Shown here: positions 1 through 7,015 of the stretch, piece after piece | Layout: each line of letters opens with the position of its first letter | Numbering within the stretch: the stretch's first letter is position 1 | Assembly: GCA_900770015.1 (NCBI GenBank) | Contig: CAAGIU010000008.1 | Span: 1-15,866 of the forward strand | Source: an uncultured Oscillospiraceae bacterium | Lineage (GTDB): Bacteria > Bacillota_A > Clostridia > Oscillospirales > Oscillospiraceae | Reading direction: 5' to 3' | DNA: 15,866 nt | Notes under the pieces: generated by a model | What the model saw: only the letters and a program-made list of their open reading frames with translations | Databases searched by the model: none | Told to the model about the DNA's origin: nothing | Made by a program: the position numbers and the translations under genes

Positions 1-243
1 AGCGAGGAAGACAAGCTCACCGTCAACCGTGCCCGGAAGGTGCAGCGTTTCCTGTCCCAGCCCTTCCATGTCTCCGAGCAGTTCACCGGTTATCAGGGCA
101 AATACGTCCCCCTGAAGGAGACCATCCGGTCCTTCAAGGAGATCATCGAGGGCAAGCACGACGACATTCCCGAGTCCTACTTCCTGTTCGCCGGTTCCAT
201 CGACGAGGTTGTTGCCAAGTTCCGGGGCGGTGAGAAGGCATGA
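1..243 (+). CDS. atpD: ATP synthase F1 subunit beta, C-terminal part (5' truncated by the window)
   Basis: The frame is open from base 1 to the TGA at 241-243 and gives the last 80 residues of the catalytic beta subunit of F1Fo ATP synthase. The C-terminal helical domain is recognisable from the runs [28 protein letters not shown] and [13 protein letters not shown], which are typical of bacterial AtpD. The nucleotide-binding domain (Walker A/B) lies outside the window. The protein acts on the cytoplasmic face of the membrane as part of the alpha3-beta3 ring. The stop overlaps the atpC start by four bases (ATGA), the usual coupling at the end of atp operons. Identification is confident; only the upstream part is unseen. 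Confidence 0.97.
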   Translation, partial: SEEDKLTVNRARKVQRFLSQPFHVSEQFTGYQGKYVPLKETIRSFKEIIEGKHDDIPESYFLFAGSIDEVVAKFRGGEKA

Positions 244-644
244 CGAGCTTTCCCCTGAAAATCGTCACCCCCGACGGGCTTGTTTTTGACGGCAGCGCCG
301 AGCAGATCATCGTCCGCACCACCAGCGGAGATGTGGCCATCCTGGCCCGTCACATCAATTATGTGGCTCCTCTGGGCATGGGCAGGGCCGTCATCATTGC
401 CGAAGGCGTTCGTCGGACGGCAGCCTGCATCGGCGGCATGCTCAGCGTTGTGGACGGTGCTGTGACCCTGGTGCCCACCACCTTTGAATGGTCCGATAAG
501 ATCGACCTGGATCGGGCCAATGCCGCCTATGAAAAAGCGGACAAGGTGCTGAAAAATCCCTCGTCCTCCGATAACGACCTGAAGCTGGCAGAAGCCAAGC
601 TTCGCCGGGCTTTGGTCAGAAGAAGCGTGGCATCCAACAAATAA
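240..644 (+). CDS. atpC: ATP synthase F1 subunit epsilon
   Basis: This 134-residue protein has the normal length for the epsilon subunit of the ATP synthase central stalk, which couples rotor turning to catalysis and can inhibit ATP hydrolysis. The N-terminal beta-sandwich (about residues 1-85) begins [15 protein letters not shown], the family's typical opening, and includes the [17 protein letters not shown] segment. The C-terminal helical hairpin (about 88-134) is rich in Ala, Lys and Arg. The ATG at 240 overlaps the atpD stop (ATGA), so the start is well fixed and translation is probably coupled. It is the last gene of the atp operon: a hairpin follows eight bases after the stop and the next gene is on the other strand. 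Confidence 0.97.
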   Translation: MTSFPLKIVTPDGLVFDGSAEQIIVRTTSGDVAILARHINYVAPLGMGRAVIIAEGVRRTAACIGGMLSVVDGAVTLVPTTFEWSDKIDLDRANAAYEKADKVLKNPSSSDNDLKLAEAKLRRALVRRSVASNK

Positions 645-652
645 CGCAGCAA

Positions 653-686
653 AAGCGGGAGCATCCCAATTGGTGTGCTCCCGCTT
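653..686. terminator. Hairpin terminator, probably bidirectional, after atpC
   Basis: A perfect 11-bp stem (653-663 with 676-686, AAGCGGGAGCA / TGCTCCCGCTT) closes a 12-base loop. On the plus strand it is followed by AAAATATGTGTTT, not a clean U-tract. On the minus strand the stem is followed by TTGCTGCG. It lies between the convergent atpC and anti-sigma genes and probably ends transcription from both sides. Confidence 0.7.
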
Positions 687-791
687 AAAATATGTGTTTC
701 AGTTTCTTCGCTGATGGGGGGGCGCGCGGCGAATCACGGCAGGAATCTCCTTTGCTTTGTGCTGTACTTTGCGGCAAGGGGGGATAGCCGT

Positions 792-1805
792 TTACTTCTG
801 GCGGTGGAATGTGACAGAGCCGATTATTTCATTGTCCCAGTTTACAAATTTTAGGGTCATGGTATCGCTGAAGATTCCCTGTACCCGGGCCCAGCTGCAT
901 TCAAGACTGCCGTTGCCGTCGTCAATCCAGCCGCCCTCTCCATAGTCAAGGCCCTCAATATCCATCCGTTTCAGATCATCAGGAAATGTTCCGTCCGAAA
1001 AATCCTGGTCAAACACAATGGTTGTGCCCGCAGGAGACTGGATGACCTTGAAGGAATTGGTGCGAATTCCGGCAATTACCTTCTCCTCGTCTGCCACATA
1101 TACCATTTCCTCGCTGGCCGCTTCCTTTACAGTAAAGGGCAGCTGCGCACGCGTCACATCATTCTGGTCGGCAATACGGGTGACAACCGAGCAGCTGCCC
1201 TCGCTTACAGACACCTTGGAGCTCTTTTGGCCGGTGATGACAATGGTTGCTTCGCCGTCGGACTGGCTCTTGAAAAATTCAGTTGCCACCGCGATTCCCA
1301 GCTTATCCCGGTCATTGATATTGCCGGAGACACACAGGAGCGTCTTGCCCTGCTGGGCGGCATAGTCCCCCAGGGTCTGGCCGGAGGGCAGTCCGATTTC
1401 GCTCACATCGTCTCCGGAGCCGCAATAGTCCGGGATAAGAATGTATTTTTCGCCGCCGGAAACGCCGATGCTGATGGTAAAGGTGCCGCCGTCAAACAGG
1501 CTTTCCAGCATGGTGCAGCTCCAATCCTCCATGGTCACCTGGGCGCTTTGGGTTTCGATATATGCCGCCGCCTTGGATGGGACAGCATAGGGGGTATCCT
1601 TGGTGATTTCCTGCATTCCCATGTAGTTCATGGCTGCCACCGCCGTTACAATCATCAGAGAAACCGCAACGATCGCCGCAATCAGCATATACTTCACCCG
1701 GCTGCGGCCGGATTTCTTTTCCCGATATTTTTCCATATCCTTTGCCTCCATAATATACTTGTCGTGAATATTTTCGAAGGAGCTGAGCAGATCATAAGCC
1801 TTCAT
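792..1805 (-). CDS. Membrane-anchored anti-sigma factor-like protein
   Basis: This 337-residue protein has a short cytoplasmic N-terminus (1-38), one transmembrane helix (about 39-60, MLIAAIVAVSLMIVTAVAAM) and an extracytoplasmic part of about 275 residues. The segment ENIHDKYIMEA near residue 11 resembles the conserved DxKYI motif I know from anti-sigma proteins paired with clostridial ECF sigma factors. There is no HxxxCxxC zinc anti-sigma motif. The outer domain is unrecognised and includes aromatic/Gly-rich stretches near the C-terminus. The start ATG overlaps the sigma gene stop by four bases (ATGA), with AAGGAGG seven bases upstream inside the sigma gene, so the two are translationally coupled. 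The inferred role is to hold the partner sigma factor at the membrane until an envelope signal releases it. The assignment rests mainly on topology and context. Confidence 0.78.
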   Translation of the reverse strand: MKAYDLLSSFENIHDKYIMEAKDMEKYREKKSGRSRVKYMLIAAIVAVSLMIVTAVAAMNYMGMQEITKDTPYAVPSKAAAYIETQSAQVTMEDWSCTMLESLFDGGTFTISIGVSGGEKYILIPDYCGSGDDVSEIGLPSGQTLGDYAAQQGKTLLCVSGNINDRDKLGIAVATEFFKSQSDGEATIVITGQKSSKVSVSEGSCSVVTRIADQNDVTRAQLPFTVKEAASEEMVYVADEEKVIAGIRTNSFKVIQSPAGTTIVFDQDFSDGTFPDDLKRMDIEGLDYGEGGWIDDGNGSLECSWARVQGIFSDTMTLKFVNWDNEIIGSVTFHRQK

Positions 1806-2359
1806 AGCAAATCCTCCTTTTCCAAAAAGAATCTCAGCTTTTTCCGGGTGCGGCAGAGCTGGGTTTTCACGCTGCCGGCGGAAAGCCCTGTTTTCTCCGC
1901 GATTTCACCCACGGAGCGCAGATACCAATAGCGGGAAATGAAGAACGCGCGCTCCCGCTCCGGCAGGGTTTCCAGGAAGCGGTTCAGCGCTGCCTGAAGT
2001 TCTTTTCTTTGGAGCGTCCCTTCCGCTGTGTCGCTGCCTGCGATACAATCCTCCAGCTCCTCCAGCGCCACGTCGACCTCTCCCCCGCCCCGCTTTTCGG
2101 CGCTGCGTCTGCGCCACCGGTCCAGAGAAATATGCCGGGTGATTTTGGCAAGAAATGCGCCAAGCTGATTTGGCCGCGTGGGTGGAATACAATTCCAGGC
2201 AGCAAGATATGTATCGCTGACACTTTCCTCGGCATCCTCCCGATTGGAGAGAATGCTCCATGCGATTTTGAAGCAGAAATGGCCGTACTTCCGATCCGTC
2301 TCCTGAATGGCTTGCTCTGATCGGGCGAAGAAAAGGTCAACGATCTGTGCGTCCATCAT
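1802..2359 (-). CDS. ECF-type RNA polymerase sigma factor (sigma-70 family)
   Basis: This 185-residue protein has the two-domain ECF layout. Region 2 covers about residues 8-90, with the core DAEESVSDTYLAAW and the following ITRHISLDRWRRR. Region 4 covers about 125-182, with a helix-turn-helix seen as LPERERAFFISRYWY...SVGEIAEKTGLSAGSVKTQL. It would direct core RNA polymerase to a small regulon. An upstream extension to 2419 is open, but I chose the ATG at 2359 because AGGAGG lies 7-8 bases before it; a second ATG follows directly at 2356. The gene overlaps the anti-sigma gene by four bases, the usual sigma/anti-sigma operon. The regulon and inducing signal cannot be read from the sequence. 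Confidence 0.9.
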   Translation of the reverse strand: MMDAQIVDLFFARSEQAIQETDRKYGHFCFKIAWSILSNREDAEESVSDTYLAAWNCIPPTRPNQLGAFLAKITRHISLDRWRRRSAEKRGGGEVDVALEELEDCIAGSDTAEGTLQRKELQAALNRFLETLPERERAFFISRYWYLRSVGEIAEKTGLSAGSVKTQLCRTRKKLRFFLEKEDLL

Positions 2360-2389
2360 CGCCGTCACCTCCTGTGTGATTCTCTTTGT

Positions 2390-2405
2390 GTGTAAGGCCT
2401 TACAC
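2390..2405. promoter_or_regulatory. Perfect 16-bp palindrome upstream of the sigma gene (candidate operator)
   Basis: GTGTAAGGCCTTACAC is a perfect 16-bp palindrome ending 30 bases before the sigma start codon, inside the probable leader of the sigma/anti-sigma transcript. It has no U-tract. A two-fold symmetric site of this length would suit a dimeric regulator, but no regulator is identified here. Confidence 0.45.
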
Positions 2406-2431
2406 CTATCAAGGCGCAAAATATCTTTGTT

Positions 2432-2469
2432 GGTTACACCATTGTCGCAGATTCCTTTGATATTTTCAA
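2432..2469 (-). promoter_or_regulatory. Putative promoter(s) of the sigma/anti-sigma operon
   Basis: Two overlapping possibilities are visible on the minus strand. One is a vegetative-type pair: TTGAAA (2469-2464), a 17-base spacer, then GACAAT (2446-2441). The other is an ECF-like -35, TGTAACC (2438-2432), with CGCC about 15 bases further on (2416-2413), similar to the TGTAAC/CG promoters of some ECF sigma factors. The second would allow autoregulation. Neither is a strong match. Confidence 0.35.
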
Positions 2470-2488
2470 TAAAATTATTGATTCCCTC

Positions 2489-2517
2489 TTGTAAATTCCC
2501 ACAATTTGACGTATACT
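2489..2517 (+). promoter_or_regulatory. Promoter of asnS
   Basis: TTGTAA (2489-2494), a 17-base spacer and TATACT (2512-2517) form a sigma-A-type promoter, with transcription predicted to start near 2524. A TATAAT at 2522-2527 has no suitable -35 partner. The resulting leader of about 30 bases is too short to contain a T-box, so asnS here does not look tRNA-regulated. Confidence 0.55.
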
Positions 2518-2553
2518 AAATTATAATTTTTTCCAGAAGAGAGGTAATCTGAA

Positions 2554-3945
2554 ATGGATCTGATTTCTGTCAGAGAGCTGTTCAAGAACACAGCAGCCTA
2601 TGCAGGCAAGGAAGTTGAAGTTGGCGGTTGGGTGCGTTCCATTCGTGCCAGCAAGCAGTTTGGCTTCATCGTCCTCAATGACGGTACTTATTTCACCCCT
2701 GTGCAGGTGGTTTATCATGATGCCATGGAGAATTTCCAGGAAATCTCCAAAACCAACGTCGGCGCGGCTCTGATTGTCAAGGGCACCGTGTTGCTGACCC
2801 CCGAGGCAAAGCAGCCCTTTGAAATCCAGGCATCCACCGTCACCGTGGAAGGTCCCTCCGCCGGTGACTACCCCATGCAGAAGAAGCGCCACAGCGTGGA
2901 GTTCCTGCGCACCATGCCCCATCTGCGTCCCCGCACCAATATGTTCCAGGCCGTATTCCGCGTCCGCAGCCTGGCCGCCTACGCCATTCACCAGTTCTTC
3001 CAGGAGCGGGACTTCGTGTATGTCCACACGCCCCTGATCACCGGCTCCGACTGTGAGGGCGCCGGCGAGATGTTCCAGGTCACCACCTTGGATCTGAACA
3101 ATGTCCCCAAGACCGAAGACGGCAAGGTGGATTTCAGCCAGGATTTCTTCGGCAAGCCCACCAACCTCACCGTTTCCGGCCAGCTCAACGGCGAAACCTT
3201 CGCCATGGCATTCCGGAACATCTACACCTTTGGACCCACCTTCCGCGCCGAGAACTCCAACACCACCCGTCATGCGGCTGAGTTCTGGATGATCGAGCCA
3301 GAAATTGCCTTTGCCGACCTGAACGACGACATGCGTCTGGCCGAGGACATGATTAAGTATATCATTTCCTATGTCATGGAGCACGCTCCCGAGGAGATGG
3401 CATTCTTCAATTCCTTTGTGGACAAGGGCCTCATCGAGCGGCTGACCCATGTGCTGAACAGTGACTTTGGTCACATCACCTATACCGACGCCGTGAAGAT
3501 TCTGGAGGAGCACAACGACCAGTTTGACTACCCCGTCCACTGGGGCAGCGACCTGCAGACCGAGCATGAACGTTACCTGACTGAGGTCATCTTCCAGCGT
3601 CCCGTGTTCGTCACCGACTATCCCAAGGAGATCAAGGCCTTCTACATGAAGCTGAACCCCGACGGAAAAACCGTGGCAGCCATGGACTGCCTGGTGCCCG
3701 GCATCGGCGAAATCATCGGCGGTAGCCAGCGTGAGGACAACTACGATCTGCTGAAGGCCAGAATTGAAGAGCTGGGCATGCGCGCCGAGGACTACGATTT
3801 CTATATGGATCTGCGCAAGTATGGCTCCGCCCGTCACGCCGGCTTCGGTCTGGGCTTTGAACGCTGCGTCATGTATCTCACCGGTATCAGCAATATCCGC
3901 GACGCTATCCCCTTCCCCCGCACCGTCGGCAACTGCGAGCTGTAA
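2554..3945 (+). CDS. asnS: Asparaginyl-tRNA synthetase
   Basis: This 463-residue class IIb aminoacyl-tRNA synthetase attaches asparagine to tRNA-Asn in the cytoplasm. The N-terminal OB-fold anticodon-binding domain (about 18-105) starts [21 protein letters not shown]. Class II motif 2 is visible as FRAE (230-233) with RH and EF following (239-244) and IEPE (247-250). Motif 3 is GFGLGFER (430-437), followed by the family-typical [13 protein letters not shown]. The overall length is normal for bacterial AsnRS. The shorter AspRS-like OB and the [10 protein letters not shown] ending favour AsnRS over AspRS. An AGAGG-type ribosome site precedes the ATG. A GNAT gene follows after 21 bases on the same strand with no terminator between, so the two are probably co-transcribed. 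Confidence 0.96.
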   Translation: MDLISVRELFKNTAAYAGKEVEVGGWVRSIRASKQFGFIVLNDGTYFTPVQVVYHDAMENFQEISKTNVGAALIVKGTVLLTPEAKQPFEIQASTVTVEGPSAGDYPMQKKRHSVEFLRTMPHLRPRTNMFQAVFRVRSLAAYAIHQFFQERDFVYVHTPLITGSDCEGAGEMFQVTTLDLNNVPKTEDGKVDFSQDFFGKPTNLTVSGQLNGETFAMAFRNIYTFGPTFRAENSNTTRHAAEFWMIEPEIAFADLNDDMRLAEDMIKYIISYVMEHAPEEMAFFNSFVDKGLIERLTHVLNSDFGHITYTDAVKILEEHNDQFDYPVHWGSDLQTEHERYLTEVIFQRPVFVTDYPKEIKAFYMKLNPDGKTVAAMDCLVPGIGEIIGGSQREDNYDLLKARIEELGMRAEDYDFYMDLRKYGSARHAGFGLGFERCVMYLTGISNIRDAIPFPRTVGNCEL

Positions 3946-3966
3946 TTTCCAATAAAAGAGGATTCT

Positions 3967-4440
3967 ATGGAATTCCGTAAAGCCGAAAAAAACGATCTGG
4001 AGAAGGTTTTCCGCCTCTACAAGTCGGTGGTGGGAACACCCTTCTGCGTCTGGGACGAGCAATATCCCGACTGGTATGATATCCACGAGGATGATGAAAA
4101 CGGCACCCTCTATGTGATGGCGGAGGGTGATACCATCGTCGGCGCCATTTCCATCATCGTCCACAACGAGCTGGACGAGTTGGACTTCTGGACCATCCGG
4201 GATGCCCGGGAAATTGCCAGAGTGGTTGTTGACCCCAAGCATCAGGGCAAGGGCATCGCCGGAAAAATGGTGGAGGAAATCGCCGACGTTCTTCGAAAGC
4301 AAGGAATTTCTGCCATTCACCTGCTGGTGGCTGAAGCAAATCCCCCGGCGCAGCGGGTTTATCAAAAAGCCGGATTCCGGACACTGGGAACCTGCTTCAT
4401 GTTCGGGCATGACTATTTCGGCTGTGAACTTCCCCTGTAA
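3967..4440 (+). CDS. GNAT family N-acetyltransferase
   Basis: This 157-residue single-domain GNAT protein would transfer an acetyl group from acetyl-CoA to an amine whose identity cannot be read from the sequence. Motif A, which binds the CoA pyrophosphate, is at about 84-101 (ARVVVDPKHQGKGIAGKMV, with Q/R-x-x-G-x-G/A as QGKGIAG). Motif B is around 118-137, including NPPAQRVYQKAGFRTLG, the usual beta-bulge plus helix. AGAGG lies upstream of the ATG. It follows asnS by 21 bases and ends at a strong hairpin, so it is the second gene of a two-gene operon. A role in translation is suggested only by the neighbour and is weak inference. Confidence 0.9.
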   Translation: MEFRKAEKNDLEKVFRLYKSVVGTPFCVWDEQYPDWYDIHEDDENGTLYVMAEGDTIVGAISIIVHNELDELDFWTIRDAREIARVVVDPKHQGKGIAGKMVEEIADVLRKQGISAIHLLVAEANPPAQRVYQKAGFRTLGTCFMFGHDYFGCELPL

Positions 4441-4449
4441 AACGCGTAA

Positions 4450-4484
4450 AAAGAACCTGCTCTCAAACCGGGAGCAGGTTCTTT
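4450..4484. terminator. Bidirectional hairpin terminator between GNAT gene and zinc-ribbon gene
   Basis: A perfect 13-bp stem (4450-4462 AAAGAACCTGCTC with 4472-4484 GAGCAGGTTCTTT) closes a 9-base loop. On the minus strand the 3' arm runs into TTCTTTTTACG, a good U-tract. On the plus strand the arm itself ends CTTT. It sits between convergent genes. Confidence 0.85.
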
Positions 4485-4498
4485 GCATGGATTCAGAT

Positions 4499-5542
4499 TT
4501 ATTCTATGTCCATATCATTGATTTTTATGAGAGAACCGCCTGCCAACGTGATGGTGACTTCTTCTCCTTTGGAAAACATCTCCCATTGCTGAAGCGGCAG
4601 CACAAGATGGTAGGATTTCTTCCCGGATGTCAGGTCCATGGTGTACATATCCTCCTGCACGCCCAGACGTTCATTCTCCGCCAGTGTGAACTCCGGCCAA
4701 TAGGGGGCGTCCTCCGCTCCGGAGCTGGTCTCTGTGCGGTCTACGATCCATTTGTCAATGTCATAGTAATATTTTGTGGCATAGACAGGATCGTCCCGAT
4801 AGATGGGTTGCTCATAATACTCCGTGTAGTATTCGGTCCGGTAGCGTGGCGTGGAGGTGATAATCTCGGTAAACGTGCCGTCGCCGTTGTCCTGATAGGA
4901 GGTATGGTAATCCTCACCGTCATAGACCTGCTGGGCAACCTCCCGGCTTCTCTGCTCATAGTGGTCCAGCACCTGGACATAATGGCTGAATTCCGTGCGC
5001 TCCTCATAGACCCGTCCGCCCTCCGGCACCCACCAGTCGGATTCCTGCACCGTCTGAAGCGATTCCACCTGGACCAGGCGGGTCCAGGCTTTGGCGTCCA
5101 CGGTGGCGGAGTAGTTTCTCGGCCAGAAGGAAAACAGCAGCAGCGCAACCAGAGCCAGAAGAATCACCGGCAGCAGTGTCCGTTTCCGTTTTTTTGTTTT
5201 CGCAGGCTGAATTTCCCGAGGCGATTCCTGAGGTGGCTCCTGCGGCTTTTCCTCCTTGCTGAAGTAATCCTTTTCCGAGGAATCCTTTGGGGCGCCGCAA
5301 TTGACGCAGTATTTGTAATGCACACGGTTCAGGCTTCCGCAGTAGGCACAAACCCAGTCCGCACCCTGCCCGTACTGCTTTGCAAGATCATCCTCCAGAT
5401 ACTCGACCTTCTCGCCCAGGTAAAACTTCGTACCCGAATCCTGGGGATGGCCGCAGCAGGGGCAGTGCTTTGTCAGTCCGCCGATTCCTTTGGAATTACA
5501 ATATGGGCAGTCCCATAGGCCTTCCACAATACGCTCTCCCAC
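4499..5542 (-). CDS. Membrane protein with two N-terminal zinc ribbons (RanBP2-like), function unknown
   Basis: This 347-residue protein carries two four-cysteine fingers: C12/C15/C27/C30 (WDCPYC...CPCC) and C65/C68/C79/C82 (DWVCAYCGSLNRVHYKYCVNC). The second fits the W-x-C-x2-C-x3-N-x6-C-x2-C pattern of RanBP2-type zinc fingers. A Pro/Glu/Lys-rich linker (about 88-121) leads to one transmembrane helix (about 122-139). An outer region of about 200 residues follows, with a Tyr-rich stretch (234-260). The fingers should be cytoplasmic and the C-terminal domain outside. The start is GTG at 5542, preceded by AAGGGG at nine bases; the nearby ATG is out of frame. The gene has its own promoter and terminator. 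I do not recognise the outer domain and assign no function. Confidence 0.82.
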   Translation of the reverse strand: MGERIVEGLWDCPYCNSKGIGGLTKHCPCCGHPQDSGTKFYLGEKVEYLEDDLAKQYGQGADWVCAYCGSLNRVHYKYCVNCGAPKDSSEKDYFSKEEKPQEPPQESPREIQPAKTKKRKRTLLPVILLALVALLLFSFWPRNYSATVDAKAWTRLVQVESLQTVQESDWWVPEGGRVYEERTEFSHYVQVLDHYEQRSREVAQQVYDGEDYHTSYQDNGDGTFTEIITSTPRYRTEYYTEYYEQPIYRDDPVYATKYYYDIDKWIVDRTETSSGAEDAPYWPEFTLAENERLGVQEDMYTMDLTSGKKSYHLVLPLQQWEMFSKGEEVTITLAGGSLIKINDMDIE

Positions 5543-5571
5543 GATGCATTTCCCCTTCCGCTTTTTTCTTG

Positions 5572-5599
5572 ATTATACCACATATTCCAACATTTTCAA
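5572..5599 (-). promoter_or_regulatory. Promoter of the zinc-ribbon gene
   Basis: On the minus strand TTGAAA (5599-5594), a 16-base spacer and a perfect TATAAT (5577-5572) preceded by TGG (extended -10) form a strong sigma-A-type promoter. Transcription would start near 5566, about 25 bases before the GTG start. Confidence 0.7.
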
Positions 5600-5604
5600 T
5601 ACAA

Positions 5605-5637
5605 ATCCCCAACCAAGCGACAAGCTGGGTTGGGGAT
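5605..5637 (-). terminator. Hairpin terminator after the M28 peptidase gene
   Basis: A 10-bp stem (5605-5614 ATCCCCAACC with 5628-5637 GGTTGGGGAT) has an inner AGC/GCT pairing. On the minus strand it is followed by TTGTATTG, a modest U-tract. It lies five bases after the M28 stop codon and just before the promoter of the next gene. Confidence 0.65.
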
Positions 5638-5642
5638 GCGTT

Positions 5643-6872
5643 TTAATTTCCGGGTGCGCGCTTGCGGTTCAGATAGATATCCAGCTTCTCCTTCATATTG
5701 TCCGGCATCTGCTTTGCCACAGGACAGCGTTTTGCGTTTGCCATACGCTCCGTGAAGGCAATCAGAAAATCAATGTCCTCAGCCATCTGCTCGCCCTTCA
5801 TGACCGCCATGGTGTCATAGCTGTTATGAATGGTGGCGGTATTGTTGGGCGCGATCCGGGCAAAGGAGACGGCAGGAACCCCCTTGTCTGCAAAGGGCGT
5901 GGAGTCGCTGGAATAGACATCCTGGGAAGCCTTAATGCCGAAGCCCTTTTCGGAGGCAAAATACTCAATGTAGCTCACCAGCTTTTCTTCCGCGGTAGCG
6001 CAGGCGATGAACTTGCCCATGATGCAGCCGATCATATCCAGGTTGATATTCAGGACGATTTTCGAAAGTTTATCCCCGTGGGCAGCGCAGTATGCCTTGG
6101 AGCCCAGCAGTCCCCGCTCCTCGCAGCCGCACCAGACAAACCGCAGGCCATAGCGGTGGGGATGCTTCGCAAAGTGCTCCGCAATGCCCAGAAGACCCAC
6201 GGAACCGGACATATTGTCATAGGCACCCTGGGAAAGCGAAGTGGAATCGTAGTGGGCGGTGAAGACGATGTACTCATCAAGCTCTCCGGGCAGGTCCAGA
6301 ATCACATTCTGAGACGATCCGGTATATTCCTTTTGCTTCAGGGTAATCTTTGCGGTGGAAACGCCCTTGTTCACCAGCGCAATGGCGTCCTTGGTATTGA
6401 TGTTCACGCCGGGGATGCGGTTGCCGTTGTGGACATAGCTTCGCAGCTCCCGAGCATCGATCTCCCGGTCTGCATAGTTGGCATTTCCGCTGTGGGTCAC
6501 AAATCCAACCGCACCGTTTTCCAGCAGATCCTGATAGACCCAGTACCCCAGGTAGCCATCCACCATCACAATCTTGCCCTTGCACTGGCTCAGAGACCAG
6601 GGATCGGTGGACCGAAGATAGTAGAAGGGTGCCTCCACTTCTCCGCTTCCGGCGCACATATAGCCCTTACAGGGAATCTGCATGCCATCTGCCTCAAAGA
6701 CAGCCTCCTCCATATCCCCCAAAGGAACCTCAAAGGGTTCAATGGTAGCCTGTAGTCCAAACTCCTCCACCTTTTTACACAGATACTGCGCCGCTTGCTT
6801 TTCCTCGGGTCTGCCACCCATGCGGATATAGGCAGTGTCTTCAAAGATCTTCATAATCTGATCGGCATTCAT
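5643..6872 (-). CDS. M28 family zinc aminopeptidase
   Basis: This 409-residue protein is a di-zinc M28-type exopeptidase. Expected ligands are visible: H207 in FTAHYDS, D219 in AYDNMSG, catalytic E251 with ligand E252 in CEERGLLGS, D279 in NINLDMIG, and H349 in ATIHNSYD. Between the N-terminal part and the catalytic core (about 70-180) lies a protease-associated-type insert, including KGKIVMVDGYLGYWVYQ and ENGAVGFVTHSGNA, common in this family. There is no signal peptide, so it probably works inside the cell on peptides. The frame is open up to 7019, but I chose the ATG at 6872 because AAGGAGG is 8 bases upstream and the extra residues look non-coding. It has its own promoter, and the PepD terminator lies upstream, so it is monocistronic. 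Confidence 0.93.
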   Translation of the reverse strand: MNADQIMKIFEDTAYIRMGGRPEEKQAAQYLCKKVEEFGLQATIEPFEVPLGDMEEAVFEADGMQIPCKGYMCAGSGEVEAPFYYLRSTDPWSLSQCKGKIVMVDGYLGYWVYQDLLENGAVGFVTHSGNANYADREIDARELRSYVHNGNRIPGVNINTKDAIALVNKGVSTAKITLKQKEYTGSSQNVILDLPGELDEYIVFTAHYDSTSLSQGAYDNMSGSVGLLGIAEHFAKHPHRYGLRFVWCGCEERGLLGSKAYCAAHGDKLSKIVLNINLDMIGCIMGKFIACATAEEKLVSYIEYFASEKGFGIKASQDVYSSDSTPFADKGVPAVSFARIAPNNTATIHNSYDTMAVMKGEQMAEDIDFLIAFTERMANAKRCPVAKQMPDNMKEKLDIYLNRKRAPGN

Positions 6873-6918
6873 TGTTTGCTCCTCCTTGTACGATCCTCCG
6901 GGAACCGTTATTGGAATT

Positions 6919-6947
6919 ATCATAGCACAAGTTGTCGAATGGGGCAA
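6919..6947 (-). promoter_or_regulatory. Promoter of the M28 peptidase gene
   Basis: On the minus strand TTGCCC (6947-6942), a 17-base spacer and TATGAT (6924-6919) with a TGC extension just upstream form a plausible sigma-A promoter, starting near 6912 and about 40 bases before the ATG. Confidence 0.55.
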
Positions 6948-6969
6948 GCTCTTTCTTTCCTGCACACAG

Positions 6970-7003
6970 CAAAACAGGCAATGCTCCTGCACTGCCTGTT
7001 TTG
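6970..7003 (-). terminator. Hairpin terminator after the PepD gene
   Basis: A perfect 11-bp stem (6970-6980 CAAAACAGGCA with 6993-7003 TGCCTGTTTTG) closes a 12-base loop and begins 13 bases after the PepD stop on the minus strand. The run of U residues lies within the 3' arm, followed by CTGTGTGC. Confidence 0.7.
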
Positions 7004-7015
7004 GTGGATATTCAA

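Noticed and set aside
1227..1931. 234-residue plus-strand frame opposite the sigma and anti-sigma genes
   Set aside because: It is antisense to a coherent sigma/anti-sigma pair with coupled start and stop and good ribosome sites.
2360..2553. T-box or other riboswitch before asnS
   Set aside because: The predicted leader is only about 30 bases, and no T-box consensus or specifier hairpin is present.
2521..4488. 655-residue open frame on the minus strand opposite asnS and the GNAT gene
   Set aside because: It is fully antisense to two well-supported genes, has no recognisable domain, and arises from their GC-rich third codon positions.
5490..6755. 421-residue open frame on the plus strand opposite the M28 peptidase
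   Set aside because: It runs across the promoter and terminator of neighbouring genes and is antisense to a peptidase with complete metal ligands.
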